Below are positions 56,467-64,000 of a stretch of 64,000 bases of DNA, piece by piece (position 1 is the first letter of the stretch; the number at the start of each line of letters is the position of its first letter). The stretch covers positions 1-64,000 of the IMG/VR virus record IMGVR_UViG_3300044630_005784; one strand, given 5' to 3'. The position numbers and the translations under genes were made by a program. The stretch comes from a virus. The notes under the pieces are model-generated. The model was not told the origin of the DNA. It ran no database searches and saw nothing but the letters and a program-made list of their open reading frames with translations.

Positions 56467-57532
56467 TATGCACCTGCCCAAAAAATCGTGTCAGCAATGC
56501 TGCACCCATAGAGACGTCATACTTTTCTTGAACAATCCGACGATATTCGCGACCCAATTCAATCCGAAGATCCGGATCTCGAAGTTTATTAATATTCGCA
56601 ATCCACTCCTTTGGCTTAGAAGCAACAAGGCCAACACCTTCTTCTGCCAAAGAAACGTATGCCTGACTATTTGCCGCAATAAAGGGAATGCCAGCAGAGG
56701 AGTATTCCAAGCCCTTGATGGCGCTTTTAGCATTGTTGAATGGCGCTGAACTTAGCGGAACAAGACCAACATCAAATTGAAACAAGTTTTGATAATCACT
56801 AGGTGCAGCCATCGGCAATGTGGACACTTTTTCCACATCTACCCCAATACCTTCGGCAAACGATTTTCTGCCCTGAATATGGCCGGAGTGGTGCAGTCGA
56901 ATCTTTCCAGCATCAGCCATTGGCCCAAGGATCCCTCGCATTGTCTCCAAGTCCCCAGAGCGATGACCAGTAGATCCGACCCACCCGACAATTGGGGATT
57001 CAGCATCAGATTGTTCACGAAGCGAAAACTTGTTTGTATCAACAAAGTTGGGAATCAACACAATCGGCCTAGAAACCCATTTTGAGATGCGCTCTGCAAG
57101 GTAAGGGGTCGAAACCGTAACTACAGTGGAAGCAGCAAGGCATCGTTTGTAGTGATTGATATTTTCACTCGGATTGTTTTTGGGGTGACTTGCAGCCCAC
57201 GCTCCGTTAGATGGCGAAAGACCCCAGTACCAGTCATCTAAGTCGTTGATGATGATTTGCCCGTTTGCTCTTGCTTCCATAATGCGTTCTGGCACATCTT
57301 CAAACATGACTCGTTGCATATAAATTATGTCGCAATTAAAGTGATTTTGTTTGTCCCAATCAGATACACCAAAGATTCCCTTATGGAAAGCCAAGGGACC
57401 GACAACTACGTCGAAGGGCAGTAGATCCTCGTACTGGCCAAGACGCGCCCAGCCTGCACCTCCCCACACCGGATGACCACGGTCATCTTTTACGGTATGA
57501 GACCAGTCGGTAGATGCAAATCCGATTTTCAC
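56456..57532 (-). CDS. Glycosyltransferase, GT4-like, 358 aa
   Basis: The two-domain GT-B layout is seen in MKIGFASTDWSH... GGAGWARLGQYEDLLPFDVVVG (N-terminal), and in IVGWVGSTGHRSGDLETMRGIL, VGLVPLSSAPFNNAKSAIKGLEYSSAGIPFIA (C-terminal), where the late Glu of the E-x7-E motif (KGLEYSSAG) is present. It transfers a sugar from a nucleotide donor; the acceptor could be phage DNA, a virion protein or the host surface. It lies inside the recombination group. GTG start with GTGA overlap. Confidence 0.85.
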   Translation of the reverse strand: MKIGFASTDWSHTVKDDRGHPVWGGAGWARLGQYEDLLPFDVVVGPLAFHKGIFGVSDWDKQNHFNCDIIYMQRVMFEDVPERIMEARANGQIIINDLDDWYWGLSPSNGAWAASHPKNNPSENINHYKRCLAASTVVTVSTPYLAERISKWVSRPIVLIPNFVDTNKFSLREQSDAESPIVGWVGSTGHRSGDLETMRGILGPMADAGKIRLHHSGHIQGRKSFAEGIGVDVEKVSTLPMAAPSDYQNLFQFDVGLVPLSSAPFNNAKSAIKGLEYSSAGIPFIAANSQAYVSLAEEGVGLVASKPKEWIANINKLRDPDLRIELGREYRRIVQEKYDVSMGAALLTRFFGQVHSAL

Positions 57533-58041
57533 GAGACGTAGAGGTCGTCGTAGTTGAGGGAATCAAAATCCCATTTGCCATCAAGTGCAGACCAAAGCGC
57601 AACATCAACTTGAGTCGGCTCCAAATCCAGTTCTTCCATCAGGCTTTTGTGTCGCTCAATGGCTTTACGAAGAAATTCCACTGCAGCAAAACGATCGTCG
57701 TTGCTGTCATCGCCGAGCGCAATCATTTTTGTGACTTCATCTAGCCGTGACAAAACGTGAAACTGAAATCGAGAAATCTTTTTTTGTCTACCTTCGATGT
57801 CAGCCAAAGATTCGGCTAAAAAAGTAAGACCTTCCGGACCCATGTCCTTGTAACGGTCTTCGTCTTCGGAATGATTCTTAGCAAGGGCCTCAAGTTGTGC
57901 ATCAAGGTTGCCATTTAAGACTATTAATGCACGCTTCCACCGATCCCAATTTTCAGGCAACCGCAAATAGTCGGTTTGTGACGCCGTCACACGGTTTTTT
58001 ACTTCTTCAGCAACAAGACGAGCAAAAGTATCATCGTTCAT
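57529..58041 (-). CDS. Hypothetical helical protein, 170 aa
   Basis: I do not recognise it. It is predicted all-helical, with an ENWDRWKRALIVLNGNLDAQLEALAK segment and an acidic C-terminus. It overlaps the nuclease upstream (ATGA) and the glycosyltransferase downstream (GTGA), so it is part of the operon. Confidence 0.65.
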   Translation of the reverse strand: MNDDTFARLVAEEVKNRVTASQTDYLRLPENWDRWKRALIVLNGNLDAQLEALAKNHSEDEDRYKDMGPEGLTFLAESLADIEGRQKKISRFQFHVLSRLDEVTKMIALGDDSNDDRFAAVEFLRKAIERHKSLMEELDLEPTQVDVALWSALDGKWDFDSLNYDDLYVS

Positions 58042-58814
58042 TTAGAATTACCTTTTGTCCAAATCGGGCACATTTTTTTGTATGAACACCAGTCGCAAAG
58101 TTTGTTTTTTTTCGCAGGGAATTCTCCAGCCTCGCAATAAGCAGCCACTGAGTCATAAACGGATTCGACTTCTTCGGTCACCTCGGCAAGATTTTCCTCG
58201 GTTACGGGTCGGCTTAATACGGTCCCATCCTTCAAATAGAGCAGACTGACCTGTGAAACTTCAATGCTGGTTTCAGCGCGCAGTAGAACCGCATAAATAA
58301 ACAACTGCTGAAATTTATCACCAGCCCATTGCGGTCTTGGAGTCTTTCCTGTCTTGTAGTCGGAAATCGTAATTTGCAAGTTGCTATCGACTTCCCACCT
58401 ATCAATAAAACCTTTGACTCGCGCTCGACCGACATGACCATCAAGGCCAGTTTCGATTCCGGCGGGATCAAACGCCGTGGGGTCTTCTAGTTTGAAATAG
58501 TTCTCGATGCACCACCACGCCTTCCAGCGGAATGTGCGTATTGCTTCTCGGTCCCTGTTCAACACAAGAACTGCCTGCTCTCCCCACTCTTGTTCCCAAA
58601 CCTCGCGCATAACGGTTCGAGCAGACGCAAGAGTTCGATCTTCTGCAGGTAAAGCAAAAAGACCTTCAAGCGCTGTGTGAACAAAATTGCCCAGCACCGT
58701 CGCTTCGGTTGGGGGGTCAATAATTCTGTCGATACGGCTGAACTTGAACTTCAACGGGCAGGTTTGAAAAGTACCAATTGAAGATGGCGATAGATAGTCG
58801 GGGGCTTGGATCAT
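58038..58814 (-). CDS. Cas4/RecB-like PD-(D/E)XK nuclease, 258 aa
   Basis: It has the Cas4/AddB pattern: YLSPSSIGTFQTCPLKFKFSRID with C19, GNFVHTALEG (the early His), QITISDYKTGKTP (D and K of the nuclease core), and three closing cysteines (LCDWCSYKKMCPIW) that with C19 can hold an [4Fe-4S] cluster. Such nucleases resect DNA ends as partners of annealing proteins. It is translationally coupled to the Rad52-like gene (ATGA). Confidence 0.88.
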   Translation of the reverse strand: MIQAPDYLSPSSIGTFQTCPLKFKFSRIDRIIDPPTEATVLGNFVHTALEGLFALPAEDRTLASARTVMREVWEQEWGEQAVLVLNRDREAIRTFRWKAWWCIENYFKLEDPTAFDPAGIETGLDGHVGRARVKGFIDRWEVDSNLQITISDYKTGKTPRPQWAGDKFQQLFIYAVLLRAETSIEVSQVSLLYLKDGTVLSRPVTEENLAEVTEEVESVYDSVAAYCEAGEFPAKKNKLCDWCSYKKMCPIWTKGNSK

Positions 58815-59509
58815 GACTTCTTGGCCGGAGTCCTGCGCTTAGGCGCAACTTCAGGTTCTTCCTGTTCGACAAATGAACCGCCAACTGTCAAACGGATGCA
58901 CTCCCCAATGATGGACTCAAGATCTGCCATTTGCGCAGTTGTCTTAGTTGGTTTTGGGCGACCTCCCGAGTATTCAACCCAGAATGCTTCCAAAGCGATG
59001 GCATGTTCCTCGCTCATTGTTGAACGCAGTTCTTTGATCGTGTTGAATGCTTCTTCGATCGCTGGATTAATTGGATCTGGTGTTGGCGCAGACATTGCTT
59101 CTTCAATTTCCAAAGCCTCAACGTCGCGCGCAAGATAAAGTCCAACGCCCAGTTGCTGCACAGCCTTCTTGAGCGCATCAGACATGGCACCCTTGAATTC
59201 GTCTCCGAGGTCAAGGATTTGACCCGCCTTAGTCATTTTGACTTGCTGTCCACCGATCCCGTCCTTAGAGATAACTTCGTCGCCGATTCGTGCCGTAACG
59301 CGGACATGGGCAATTACCCAATGTGGGTCATGCTGATCGCGACCACATGAAACAATTTCTGATGACCAGTTTTCAACGCCAAGAACTTTATTGAGTCGAG
59401 CGATGACTTCCGAAATGGGGATGTAAGTAAGGGCGCGACCTCCCTTGGACACGCTCCTTTCCATTTCCTGTGGAAACGGCTCTGAAAGTTGCTGATACAT
59501 CGATGTCAC
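58811..59509 (-). CDS. Rad52-family single-strand annealing protein, 232 aa
   Basis: The core (GRALTYIPISEVIARLNKVLGVENWSSEIVSCGRDQHDPHWVIAHVRVTARIGDE... KDGIGGQQV... GDEFKGAMSDALKKAVQQLGVGLYLARD) is the Rad52/Rad22 signature. Such proteins form rings and anneal ssDNA during phage recombination. The C-terminal 90 residues are a helical and then basic tail. With the nuclease downstream it forms a two-part recombinase. GTG 59509 overlaps the previous stop; ATG 59500 is the alternative start. Confidence 0.9.
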   Translation of the reverse strand: MTSMYQQLSEPFPQEMERSVSKGGRALTYIPISEVIARLNKVLGVENWSSEIVSCGRDQHDPHWVIAHVRVTARIGDEVISKDGIGGQQVKMTKAGQILDLGDEFKGAMSDALKKAVQQLGVGLYLARDVEALEIEEAMSAPTPDPINPAIEEAFNTIKELRSTMSEEHAIALEAFWVEYSGGRPKPTKTTAQMADLESIIGECIRLTVGGSFVEQEEPEVAPKRRTPAKKS

Positions 59510-60012
59510 TTGCTTTGCGCCTTCCTGACGATGATTGAAGTTTTGGTTTCTCCGACTTGGCAGTAATTGTCGGGATTGATTCCAATGTTTTGAAGTTCTT
59601 TAATACGCCAATACGACGGCTGTACATAGTTGAGGACGTTTTCGATCATTTCTTGTTGGGACATGACGACTTCGCCAGTGTCCATATCCACTGCCATGTT
59701 CATAATCTTTTGCGCCACTACTGACGCAAGGTCCTTGTGTTGCCAGCCAGTGCGCTGGTTCGACCAGCGTTTCTCGACTTTTGCGCCGTCGTCTAGCAAG
59801 ATTTCACTTTCACTTGCCATGATTTCTGAAACAATGCTCGATAAGCCGTCATAGATGAGACCAAAGTCCGCTTTGCATCGGTTTAGTTCTAGGAGTAACG
59901 AACAGGCTTCTTCTGGAGTCAGATTTGCCTTTGAGCATTCAGTCACTTTTTCGTCAAGATCAAGCAACGCTTGCTGAAAAGCCCCAACCCAATCGGGTGG
60001 TTGATAACTCAT
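59506..60012 (-). CDS. Hypothetical phage protein upstream of Rad52, 168 aa
   Basis: I do not recognise a named family. Helical N-terminus (DWVGAFQQALLDLDEKVTECSK), then AEILLDDGAKVEKRWSNQRTGWQHKDLASVVAQKI, then PSYWRIKELQNIGINPDNYCQV. Similar proteins lie beside recombination genes in other actinobacteriophages, so a role in that pathway is likely. SD GGAGAA. Confidence 0.65.
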   Translation of the reverse strand: MSYQPPDWVGAFQQALLDLDEKVTECSKANLTPEEACSLLLELNRCKADFGLIYDGLSSIVSEIMASESEILLDDGAKVEKRWSNQRTGWQHKDLASVVAQKIMNMAVDMDTGEVVMSQQEMIENVLNYVQPSYWRIKELQNIGINPDNYCQVGETKTSIIVRKAQSK

Positions 60013-60036
60013 ATTTTCTCCTTACGGTAACAGTAC

Positions 60037-61341
60037 TTATACGATGATAGAGGCTCGTTTGCGCTGAGGCAACCCCAGTCCGGTGAGAAATGTAAATGCT
60101 CCTACAGTCGCGTCAACTTGATCGTCATGATTGCAGGCTTCTGGAAATGATGAGAATTCATCCAAAAAATCTGATAGCCAAGGTGTACGCAAGAGCCGAA
60201 CGTTTCCATTAGCCACGGCTGCAGCAAACGGTTGTGCCCTCATGGCCTTATCGCCGGTCGCTCGGATTCCGGAAAAGTTATATCCCGGCACAACATACCG
60301 TGCATACTGATCAAGGATTGCTTTCCCAGCAGAACCGGGTTCCTGTTCCATGCGAATTGCAACTTCGTGGCCATCTTCAACAGCAGTTTGGGCAATCAAT
60401 TGTTCAACTTTGTCGGATTTGACTCTTGCTTTTTTGATGTCCAAAACATAAGCGATGCCTTGGTCAAATAGCATGAGTGTGCCTACGGTCCAGTCGGGGT
60501 CGGGGTTTCCGTGGTGAGGCTCGGTTGCGGCCATATCCCAGAACCGAACTGCGCGAGCGGAAGATGTGACTTCTGGCACATCCATGGGGTCAATGATGAC
60601 AAATGACTCCCGATTAAACATTGACCCAAGGGTTGTAGCCCACCAGTCGCCGGATTCAAGCCGACGTCGTTCCACGGGGTCTAGGGCTGAAAGGGCTTGA
60701 CGGTAGGAGTCTGCGTCGATCCCCGGATTGTCGGTCAACTTGGAAGGAACGAAAACTCGATTTTGTTCATGTCCTTCAACAATGAACCTCTGCCGGACCC
60801 AATTGGGTGCCGGGTTTGATGCTGCTCGCATGCGCAGGGGAACTTGAGCCAATGGACCCGATGCCGGGCGTCGGAGACGGGAGAACAAATAGCGATAGTC
60901 GTTTTCGCGAATTTCAGTGACCTCGTCCATTCCGATGAACTGGAATTCAGCACCCTTGTACCTCAAATAATCATTTGAGTTGTTCAAATAACCGAAAGAC
61001 AACCGCGCTCCTGAGGGAAATGTAAACACATACGAGTTGGCGTTCCAATGAATCTCGTCATTTGGTCCAAGCCAGTCCTTGGCTCTGTCCATTAGGGCGC
61101 CGGGGAGGGAGAGGTCAGCGAAGGTTTTACGGAAAAGAATCGCCGAATATCCGGGGACATCGACATACTGAAGCGCTGACATGAGAAGTGCGCTAGATTT
61201 TCCTCCACCCGCAGCACCGCCAAAGAGGGCTTCAATCGAGTATGTGCGCAAAAACACTTTCTGAGTTAAAGATGGGGCTTCTGGACAATACGGAGGTTCT
61301 TTGGGCTGCAGATATTCAAGTACCTTGGTCCAGTCAGTCAT
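60037..61341 (-). CDS. terL: Terminase large subunit, 434 aa
   Basis: The ATPase has Walker A FGGAAGGGKSS (about 40-50) and Walker B FIGMDE (about 134-139). The nuclease has the Asp in RFWDMAA (268), an acidic stretch near DWTVG, and DDQVDATVGAF close to the C-terminus. TerL packages DNA through the portal. It is the first gene of the 38-kb leftward block and is divergent from the portal, which is unusual because the two normally lie on one strand. No small subunit lies next to it. Confidence 0.93.
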   Translation of the reverse strand: MTDWTKVLEYLQPKEPPYCPEAPSLTQKVFLRTYSIEALFGGAAGGGKSSALLMSALQYVDVPGYSAILFRKTFADLSLPGALMDRAKDWLGPNDEIHWNANSYVFTFPSGARLSFGYLNNSNDYLRYKGAEFQFIGMDEVTEIRENDYRYLFSRLRRPASGPLAQVPLRMRAASNPAPNWVRQRFIVEGHEQNRVFVPSKLTDNPGIDADSYRQALSALDPVERRRLESGDWWATTLGSMFNRESFVIIDPMDVPEVTSSARAVRFWDMAATEPHHGNPDPDWTVGTLMLFDQGIAYVLDIKKARVKSDKVEQLIAQTAVEDGHEVAIRMEQEPGSAGKAILDQYARYVVPGYNFSGIRATGDKAMRAQPFAAAVANGNVRLLRTPWLSDFLDEFSSFPEACNHDDQVDATVGAFTFLTGLGLPQRKRASIIV

Positions 61342-61409
61342 TTTTGTCGCTCAATTTCGTTTCGATTTCGCTGTAATATCAATATACGACGAAAGAATAG
61401 GTTGTTATT
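61342..61409. promoter_or_regulatory. A+T-rich divergent spacer between terL and the portal operon
   Basis: The 68 bp contain TAATATCAATATAC and TTTCGATTTCG. Divergent promoters must lie here or close by, but no hexamer pair matches the left-arm promoters. Confidence 0.4.
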
Positions 61410-61604
61410 GTGCCTGAAGGTGAAGAAAAGCAAAGATTCTCGTTGCCTCCAAGGTACAGGACGCGGGAATTTGCTGCATATGCGTTTATGCTGTTGTTTG
61501 TAGTATGTAATACAGTTGGTGCTTTCTTAATTTTTCCACCTGCTGGCTTCATTACACTTGGAGTGACCAGTGGACTCTACGCGTTACTGTTGGGATCTGA
61601 CTAA
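61410..61604 (+). CDS. Small membrane protein, 64 aa
   Basis: The N-terminal part is charged (PEGEEKQRFSLPPRYRTREF), followed by two hydrophobic spans (AAYAFMLLFVVCNTVGAFLIF, AGFITLGVTSGLYALLLG). The GTG start has a weak SD. The TAA overlaps the portal ATG (TAATG). A similar small membrane gene begins right after the portal (63879). Function unknown. Confidence 0.7.
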   Translation: MPEGEEKQRFSLPPRYRTREFAAYAFMLLFVVCNTVGAFLIFPPAGFITLGVTSGLYALLLGSD

Positions 61605-63862
61605 TGGCTTGGAATAAAACCGAGATTAAGGCAATACAACAGGAATCTCAAAAGAGCGCTCTTGGGCTGGGAGCGCCAGTTTCTTTGAATCCGGCAGTTG
61701 CTGGCAAGGGTTACAGTGACTCTTGGGATATTGAGCGGGCGTATCGAGAAGGTGTACAAAAAGTAACATGGGTTTTTCGCTGCATCGACGCCATTGCTGG
61801 CAATCAAGCGCGACTTCCCATGATTCTCCGCAAAGACAACTCGCCAAGCGGCGAAGTCATTAGCGGCAAAGACGAATTGCTGAATATCCTTAACAGCAAG
61901 TCAAATGATGGCGAAAATTCTTTTGTATTTCGATTTCGCCTCTCTTCGCAACTCCTGATGTCGACCCGTGGCGTTTTTATCGAAAAGGTTCGTAGCCGTA
62001 ACGGGGATATCGCGGCACTACACCTACTGCCACCGCAGCACACTCGCCCGATCCCAGATGCCCGTAAATTCGTGTCTGGCTATGAAGTATTGATGCCAAC
62101 TGGATTGAAAAAAATCGTTCGTCCGGAGGACGTTATCTGGGTAAGGCGCCCCCATCCTCTGGATCCCTATCTCTCGCTTACCCCCATGGAAACTGCGGGG
62201 GTTGCTATTGAAATTGAAAACCTTGCAAAGATTTACAATAGAAATTTCCTATTGAATGACGGCCGACCCGGTGGTTTGCTTGTTATTCGGGGAGAAATGG
62301 ACGAGGACGACAAGGAAGAATTGCGTTCACGGTTCCGAGGAAACCTCAACAGGACTGGACAAACTTCAGTTATTGCTTCAGACGACGGTGTTGACTTTGT
62401 TGACACTTCGGCGAATCCACGAGATGCCGCTTATGTCGAGATGCGCAAGATCACCAAAGAAGAGATCCTTGCTGCTTTTGGTGTTCCGGAGTCGGTAATT
62501 GGAAATGCGTCTGGCAGGACTTTTTCGAACGCTGCTGAAGAGTTGCGGGTTTTCTGGATGGAAACCATGCAACCTCATTTGGAAGTTTTGGCTAGGTCTT
62601 TAGATGAGTTGGACGCTGATCGTTACGTTGATTTTGATACTTCTTCAGTTCCCATTCTTATCGTTGCAAAACAAGAACGAGAGCGATATCTCCTTGACGA
62701 GTTTGGATCAGGCCTGATTTCTGGAAACGAGTATCGAGCCGGTACGGGCCGAAAGACTGTCGAGTCTGAACTTATGGACTCGATGCTTGCCAATCCAAAC
62801 CTAACCCCGATTGGCAATACGGAAAAACCATTTAATACTCAGCCAACCCCCGTTGACATGATTAACGCAGGTCCACCTCAGCCGCCTCCCGGCCTTGATG
62901 CCGGAACCGAGCCTGCGGTTCCTGCCGAACCTCCTGTCCCCGGAGTTCCTCCCGTTGAAGGCTTGCCCCAGCAGGCTCCCGTGGCTGGAGGGGTCGAAGT
63001 TCCGTCAGAACCAACCCCAGCACAGCAAGCGGCGTTAGCCACGAATCCGATGGAATTTAAGTCTCTTCAAGATAAATCCGAGCCGGACGAGTGGGAAGTT
63101 AAATCTGCTCAAACTGTTGAGCGTTGGACAGCAATTTTAGATAGATCCCTCGAACGCTTGTTCGAGCGACAGCAGCGAGTTGTTCTTGAAAAGGCTTCAG
63201 GGGCTAAAGCCCGACGTTCGCTTGAATCTGGCGATTTGCCTGTGGATTCGGTTTTCGATTTGGCGGTTTGGAACAAGCAGATGGACGAAGATTTGCGTCC
63301 TGTTCTTGCTGCTGTTGTTGGTGAAGCCGCTGAATATGCTGGCCCGAATGACGGTAGTCAGGAACTCGAAAAACAAGAATTCTCCAAATATCTTGACGAG
63401 CAGATGCAGCGAATGCACAAAATCAACGACACAACAAAAGAAGAAATTCTTGCCGCAATCCTTGTCGTTTCAATCATGCCCACTCTTTCACCCGAAGAAA
63501 AAGCCTCCATTCTTCGAACGGCTCTTGGCGCAATCTTTGCTGAACTTCTCGGACGCCGCCGCCGAGTTATTGCCGACATGGAAGCAGGTACGGCATTTAA
63601 TGCTGGAAACTACCTAGCAGCGGTGTCTGCCCAGCGTCAGTCACAGGACCAACCCGACCGGCCATCAGTCATGACCTTCCGCAAGCAATGGGTCGCAAAA
63701 AATGATGACAAGGTCAGAATCGATCATCGAATCCTTGACGGCCAGACCAAAACTCTTGGTGAACCCTTTGAGGTCGAGGGCTTTTCCCTCCGGTTCCCCG
63801 GAGACCCACTTGCCCCACCACACCTCACAATTAACTGTCGTTGCAAGATGCGCTGGCTCTGA
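61604..63862 (+). CDS. Portal-MuF fusion protein, 752 aa
   Basis: Residues 1-400 are a phage portal domain (VTWVFRCIDAIAGNQARLPMIL, ... VRPEDVIWVRRPHPLDPY, ... GVPESVIGNASGRTFSNAAEELRVFWMETMQPHLEVL). A Pro-rich linker (about 410-480) joins a MuF-like head-morphogenesis domain (about 530-752) ending in PFEVEGFSLRFPGDPLAPPHLTINCRCKMRW, with the NCRC-type motif of that family. The fusion puts portal and internal head protein in one chain; this is known in other actinobacteriophages. The rightward orientation, against terL, stands out. Confidence 0.9.
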   Translation: MAWNKTEIKAIQQESQKSALGLGAPVSLNPAVAGKGYSDSWDIERAYREGVQKVTWVFRCIDAIAGNQARLPMILRKDNSPSGEVISGKDELLNILNSKSNDGENSFVFRFRLSSQLLMSTRGVFIEKVRSRNGDIAALHLLPPQHTRPIPDARKFVSGYEVLMPTGLKKIVRPEDVIWVRRPHPLDPYLSLTPMETAGVAIEIENLAKIYNRNFLLNDGRPGGLLVIRGEMDEDDKEELRSRFRGNLNRTGQTSVIASDDGVDFVDTSANPRDAAYVEMRKITKEEILAAFGVPESVIGNASGRTFSNAAEELRVFWMETMQPHLEVLARSLDELDADRYVDFDTSSVPILIVAKQERERYLLDEFGSGLISGNEYRAGTGRKTVESELMDSMLANPNLTPIGNTEKPFNTQPTPVDMINAGPPQPPPGLDAGTEPAVPAEPPVPGVPPVEGLPQQAPVAGGVEVPSEPTPAQQAALATNPMEFKSLQDKSEPDEWEVKSAQTVERWTAILDRSLERLFERQQRVVLEKASGAKARRSLESGDLPVDSVFDLAVWNKQMDEDLRPVLAAVVGEAAEYAGPNDGSQELEKQEFSKYLDEQMQRMHKINDTTKEEILAAILVVSIMPTLSPEEKASILRTALGAIFAELLGRRRRVIADMEAGTAFNAGNYLAAVSAQRQSQDQPDRPSVMTFRKQWVAKNDDKVRIDHRILDGQTKTLGEPFEVEGFSLRFPGDPLAPPHLTINCRCKMRWL

Positions 63863-63878
63863 CAACTAATGTTAAAAT

Positions 63879-64000
63879 GTGAGTGCAGAAACCATTTGGA
63901 CGTGGGTCCTTTTCGTCTTTGAGGTTGCCGGAATCACTGGAATGTGGTTCATTGGTAAAAAGATTTGGTGGGGATGGGGGATCGTCCTCCTGCATTCGAT
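63879..64000 (+). CDS. Membrane protein, partial (cut by the window end)
   Basis: The GTG opens a frame with two hydrophobic stretches (IWTWVLFVFEVAGITGMWFIG, IWWGWGIVLL) that runs off the right edge. It starts 17 bp after the portal stop. Gene identity unknown. Confidence 0.5.
   Translation, partial: MSAETIWTWVLFVFEVAGITGMWFIGKKIWWGWGIVLLHS

Noticed and set aside
61342-61409. Clear promoters for terL and the portal operon
   Set aside because: The spacer is A+T-rich, but no pair of hexamers with a 16-18 bp gap convinces; late promoters may need a phage factor.
63151-63164. LexA-like box CGAACGCTTGTTCG
   Set aside because: It lies inside the portal coding region, where the codons for LERLFER account for it, with no promoter nearby.
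1-64000. tRNA genes, integrase or attachment sites, CRISPR arrays, insertion sequences
   Set aside because: I looked for T-arm motifs, recombinase signatures, spaced repeats and terminal inverted repeats with a transposase, and found none that could be supported.

Overview
The window is most likely part of a double-stranded DNA phage genome with a contractile tail (a myovirus) that infects an actinobacterium. The tail type follows from a sheath protein (49040-50503), a tube protein, gp25-, gpJ-, gpI-, gpV- and gpD-type baseplate genes and a 1460-residue tape measure protein. The host assignment rests on a WhiB-family regulator (19771-20130), actinobacterial-type LexA boxes (CGAAC-N4-GTTCG), CRP/GlxR-like sites (TGTGA-N6-TCACA) and TAnnnT -10 boxes. 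I see no tRNA, rRNA, integrase, CRISPR array, DNA polymerase or major capsid gene in the window.

Layout. (1) 1-15.4 kb holds about 33 small genes, mostly of unknown function, in short units. Many units have their own promoter, SD and terminator. The intergenic stretches are unusually elaborate. Repeated modules carry, in order: a terminator, a conserved 27-bp element that looks like a leftward promoter, a GC-rich hairpin, an array of DnaA boxes, in two cases tandem LexA-like plus CRP-like palindromes, and a rightward promoter with a CRP-like operator against its -35. A G-poor leader containing CACCTACTACC precedes most start codons. An AAA+ MoxR ATPase and its VWA partner lie at 8.3-10.5 kb. 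(2) 15.8-19.8 kb, rightward: a replication operon (replisome-organiser-like protein, helicase-loader-like protein, primase-helicase), a TerS-like HTH protein and three ribbon-helix-helix proteins. (3) 19.8-22.6 kb, leftward: an operon of membrane proteins, a metallophosphoesterase and WhiB, with a LexA box in its promoter. (4) 22.7-23.4 kb: two rightward genes, one a winged-helix regulator.

(5) 23.4-61.3 kb is one continuous leftward block. Read in the direction of transcription it begins with TerL, then a recombination set (Rad52-like annealing protein, Cas4/RecB-like nuclease, RuvC-like resolvase, HNH) with a glycosyltransferase. Next come a PAPS-reductase-like protein flanked by two ParB-like proteins, the neck and tail genes, the baseplate, a collar-domain fibre, small membrane proteins that may serve lysis, a 2346-residue collagen-like fibre, three more collar-domain proteins and a second glycosyltransferase. 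(6) 61.4-64 kb, rightward: a small membrane protein, a portal-MuF fusion and the start of another membrane protein.

The likely logic is that the left arm carries early genes wired to host regulators (CRP-type activation, LexA, DnaA), the middle carries replication, and the long leftward block carries packaging, recombination and structure. The most interesting unexplained feature is the set of left-arm intergenic modules, which concentrate binding sites for three host regulators and may act as origins, as regulatory hubs or as decoys that titrate these proteins.
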